This document shows, in pieces, positions 60,300 through 64,000 of a stretch of DNA of 64,000 nt (positions within the stretch are counted from its first letter, which is position 1; each line of letters starts with the position of its first letter). The translations under genes were made by a program, and so were the position numbers. The stretch lies in the NCBI RefSeq assembly GCF_025698545.1, contig NC_068571.1, positions 47,029,733-47,093,732 of the forward strand, in the 5' to 3' direction. The stretch is from Gossypium raimondii. Its lineage: Eukaryota > Streptophyta > Magnoliopsida > Malvales > Malvaceae. Under the pieces are notes generated by a model, which saw only the letters and a program-made list of their open reading frames with translations, was not told where the DNA came from and made no database searches.

Positions 60300-61740
60300 A
60301 GTTTAATCACAATGAAGTTTGGCAGTTTGTACCAAGACCTTGAAATAGCAATATTATTGGCACAAAGTGGATCTTTAAGAACAAAATTGATGAAAATGGG
60401 TACATTCCTCGAAACAAAACAATGTTGATGGCCCAAGGTTATACACAGATTGAAAAGATAGATTTTGAAGAAACATTTGCTCTAATTGCTAGGTTGGAAG
60501 CTATCAGGATGTTGTTAGCAATTACCACTTATCTCAACATCAGTTGTACCAAATGGATGTCAAGAGTGTCTTTCTCAATGGATCTTAAAGGAGGGGAGGT
60601 GTATGTGGCTCAACCAAAGGGTTTTAAGGATCATGAACATGCTGATAATTTGTTCAAACTTAATAAAGTCTTGATTGGTCTAAAATAAGCCCTCGAGCAT
60701 GGTATAAGCAGTTTCCAATGCCTTCTAAATCAAAGCCATTAAAGAGATTTTATGGACAAGACCTTATTCATCAAAAGACATAAAGGTACAATTATAATTG
60801 CCCAGATTTATGTTGATAATATAATCTTTTGTGCCACTTCAATTAATGTTAAAGACAATTTTGTCAAGATGATGTAGAGTGAATTCAAGATGAGCATGGT
60901 GGGGAATTGTCATGCTTTCTTGGCTTCCTGATCAAGCAACATGACAATGGTATTGTTTTTTCTCAAGGGAAGTATGTTAGAAATCTAGTAAAAAAGTTTG
61001 ATTTTGCGAAGCTTGCTAAAAATCCAATGTCTCCAAGTGAAAAGATAAAAGAAGAGTGTCAAATCCTTCGACCACTTATATGAGTATAATTAGAAGCTTG
61101 TTATACTTGACTACAAGCATACTAGATGTATCTTTCATTGTTGGTGTTTGTGTCAGGTACCAATCAAATCCCAAAGAATCTTATGTCAAGGCAATTGAAA
61201 GAATAATCAGGTATGTCAATGGACTGATAAACTTGGGAATTCCGCTCTCAAAAGATAGTGCAATGAGCTTTGTTGGGTACAATGATGCTGGTTGGGTAAG
61301 CAATGTAGATTAACGAAAAAACACTTCTGGAGGGTTTTTTTTACTTGGAAACAAATCTTGTGTCTTGGTACAACAAGATACAAGTATCGATATCTTTGTC
61401 AACAAATTAGGTAGGGTAAATTGTTGTAGGAATTTCTTATGTTTAACTCATTTGGATGAAACAGGTGATGGAAGATTTTGGAGTGGCATTACCAGTGGCC
61501 ACCATTTACTTTAACAATTTGAGTGCCATCAATATATCAAAGAATTCTAGATGTACTCTAGGACCAAGTAAATGGATGTTCAACATCATTTCATTTGAGA
61601 ATTGGTTAAGAATGACACTATTGAACTAAGGTATGTGCCTATAAAAAACCAATTGGTTGATCTATTCACCAAAGTTTTAAACTTGACTAGATTTGAAGTT
61701 TTGAGAAATTTAATTGGCATATGTCGAGTTTGATACTTGG
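60300..61740 (+). pseudogene. Ty1/copia reverse transcriptase and RNase H remnant
   Basis: Broken frames show MAQGYTQIEKIDFEETFALIAR, MDLKGGEVYVAQPKGF pieces of the RT palm, a YVDN string (near 60811) in place of the catalytic YVDD, SLLYLTTSILDVSF, RIIRYVNGL, and an RNase H end with RYVPIKNQLVDLFTK. The order is correct for a copia pol on the plus strand. Several stops and the lost Asp show it is inactive. Confidence 0.85.
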
Positions 61741-62070
61741 CAATTGATTGGTGCCATCCAAACATAGACATTTGATGTCATTTTGATTAATTTTAGTTAC
61801 TCTTTTTAATTTTTTTGGCAAGAAATCTCTTATTTTTTATGAGTAAATATTTTGAGATTTTCACTTTCCAAATCTTGGAGAGAAGGTCTTTAAAAGTAGT
61901 GGCTAGTGAGGTTTGGGTTTAAATATCCTTTTTGTGTTACAATTGGTATCTACCACTTATCACCAAGTTTTTAGTCTCTTAAGATTGCAATAAACCTTAA
62001 GATTTTCTATAATCCTCACCTTCAAGTTCTTGCTTTTTCTAAGAAAACCCTTTAACTTCTCTTCGTTGCC

Positions 62071-64000
62071 ATGGCTTTTGTCAAAATCACCTCTCAAGAA
62101 CAGTTTGTGAAAACTTAACAAGAAGCTCAATCTATTAGGACTGAGATATCAACTCAAGGGAGATTATAGAGTGGAGATGTTCAATCTAATGTTTTTGTGC
62201 AATCTATCTCAACTACAAAAGTAGTAGGCACTTCTTTTGGCATTACTCCTGAAAGAGTGTCACAAGGGTTATCTCCATCTCTTGTACTCTATGATTCCTT
62301 TAAGGATTTCGAGAAAATAAAAAATTTAAATGATTAGGAAGTTCTTGAGGAAAAGGGAGAAGTTGTTTCCAACCATGTTGTTGTTCTTGAACATACCACC
62401 AATGTAGTTCAACCCTCTGAGAATGTGGTTCACTCAATTACTAAAATTAATCACTTACTCAAGAACCCATCTATCCAATAACGTGAGGATTGTATTGAAT
62501 CCTTAATTGATGCTATTATTCATCAAAGTAATATCAATTTAACTCTTGTTTCTAATTCTATAGCCAATGAAGTTGTTTATCAAGGTAGGATAGAAGATAG
62601 TTCAAACACCCATCTTGTTGAATTTGTAACAAGTATTGTTGAACCAAATGTTATTGTTATTGATAACCCTTCTATTGCCTCTCATGATATTTTTGTTAAA
62701 GAATCTTATGTATTAATAGATCTTACCATTGAAGATGAAGATTACCTAGTGATAACTACGATGACAACTATTGCTACCACTACTTAACAGGGAAGAACTT
62801 ATTTTACCACCACAACAAAAATCAAAGAGATCCATGATAAATGAAAGAAGACAGAAGAAAATTGAAAAACACCATTGATTCCTGAAGTTCCAAAGAGAAA
62901 GAAATCTTTGATTCTTCTGCAATAAAGATTGATGAGAGGTTGAAGGAACATATTCCTCTGTAGAACCTGATTCGAACAAAAAGCCCAAATGTTCCTCTAT
63001 CTTTCACGCAGAGGAACAAAAGATTAAAGGAGGTTGGTTTTTCCTCAATGCTCTAAGAAATTGTTGTAAAAGCCAGGGAAGAAAAAACATCTCTCAAGAA
63101 AAAGTAGGAGCAAACATTTCTTTCAATAGCCTGTGCTAACATGTATTTAGCTTTTTATAAGAACTTTATTGAAGAAAATAATACTGAAAAGAAAAGTTTC
63201 TTTTATCATGAGATTGATGCATTCTTGGAGAAGAGTGATTTGTTGGGTACTATCGGCTTTGTTCAACATATGTAAAGAATATTGTTTTGGAATTTTATGC
63301 TAATTTGGTAAAGAACATCAATAATCCTAAGAGTGAGTTATACCATAAAGCTTTCTTAAGGGGAAAATGGTATGATTTTGGACCAACACAAATTCAAAAA
63401 TTATGGAATCATCATTATGTTGCAGATATTGAGTTAGATGAATCATTCGATTCAACTATCAATACCATCACAAATGGTATGCACCCTACTTGGCCACAGA
63501 AGCAAGAGCTCCAAGTCTCAATATTGGGACCTACATATGCTACATTGTTTGTTATTACCTCAAGGAAAAAGATTCATAATAGCCAAAAGAATACAATAAC
63601 TAGGAGGATGACAATCATATTGAGGAAGAATGTTGAAGTGGTATAGTTTGATCTTAGTGAAATCATCTTCCAAGATTGTCAATTCTACTGAATGTTATGA
63701 GAGGGAGTCACTTGAGTTAAAGTACTCTTACAAGTGGCTCAAGGGGAAAAAATATATTGCAGGGAACCTTGACACACAATATGAAAAAGATTTTATTGTT
63801 AATGAAGAAGTGCCTAATGTAGTTGGCACTAGAATGGGAACTATTCGTACCTAATTAGCTTTTAATCAAAGGTTGCTTTAGCACTTAAATGCTAAGATAG
63901 CTGCTCAGGATAAATAAATTGCACAACATGAGGCTTAGATCAAACTAGCACAATATATTAGAGATTGTGCTATGAATCTAAGGAATGGTCTTTTGACCAA
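62071..64000 (+). pseudogene. Env-like region of a Sirevirus-type copia element (runs off the window)
   Basis: After pol, an open but stop-interrupted stretch begins MAFVKITSQEQFVKT at 62071, with long serine/valine/threonine-rich text, and at 63287-63646 holds EFYANLVKNINNPKSELYH and RGKWYDFGPTQIQKLW, which resemble the plant 'envelope-like' or 'putative plant transposon protein' region. Its place just 3' of RNase H is typical of Sireviruses. Whether such proteins are real envelopes is unproven. The copy is degraded, and the 3' LTR lies outside the window. Confidence 0.65.

Overview
Plant nuclear DNA, eudicot, most likely cotton (Gossypium or a close Malvaceae relative). The evidence is multi-exon genes with GT-AG introns, AT-rich spacers, plant-only families (WNK kinase, DUF868, a PII-2-type LRR protein) and a dense load of plant transposons, including MULE-type elements with the CCACGTCAGCGCG motif family. 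The species call is an inference from style of sequence, not from a search. Exon coordinates were worked out by hand from splice signals and reading-frame continuity.

Genes, left to right: (1) 79-4936 (-), a P4-type phospholipid flippase of the ALA9/10 group, 11 coding exons, 1195 aa. (2) 15499-18375 (+), Dr1/NC2-beta histone-fold repressor, 5 exons, 156 aa. (3) 25657-30929 (+), a HAS1-like DEAD-box RNA helicase (RH51/RH27 type), 12 exons, 604 aa. (4) 31994-34011 (-), a secreted LRR protein like Piriformospora indica-insensitive protein 2, 2 exons, 432 aa, tail-to-tail with the helicase. (5) 37241-40211 (-), a WNK kinase, 8 exons, 600 aa. (6) 46187-50908 (-), organellar ribosomal protein bL19, 5 exons, 246 aa if a non-GT donor is spliced. 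(7) 54811-55659 (+), an intronless DUF868 protein, 282 aa. These are unrelated single plant genes, not an operon. Two (helicase, bL19) serve ribosome production.

Between them lie transposons of many kinds: an Athila/Tat-like LTR or leader remnant (8.5-9.75 kb), two LINE fragments (13.7-14.5 kb on minus, 19.2-20.5 kb on plus), two abutting MULE-type elements (22.1-23.8 and 23.8-25.45 kb) ending 200 bp before the helicase start codon, three MULE-like MITEs with near-perfect target duplications (31.2, 40.5, 41.6 kb), a gag-only LTR element (TR-GAG type) with a perfect 5-bp target duplication inside the last bL19 intron, and a decayed Sirevirus-type Ty1/copia element with an env-like region running off the right edge.

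Most worth a second look: the bL19 intron-2 donor reading CAG|GAAAGT in place of CAG|GTAAGT, with an in-frame GT-AG alternative close by; the complete gag-only retroelement in the same gene; the dimeric tandem repeat inside the MULE next to the helicase promoter; and the copied exon start inside a WNK intron. No convincing wholly new system was found.
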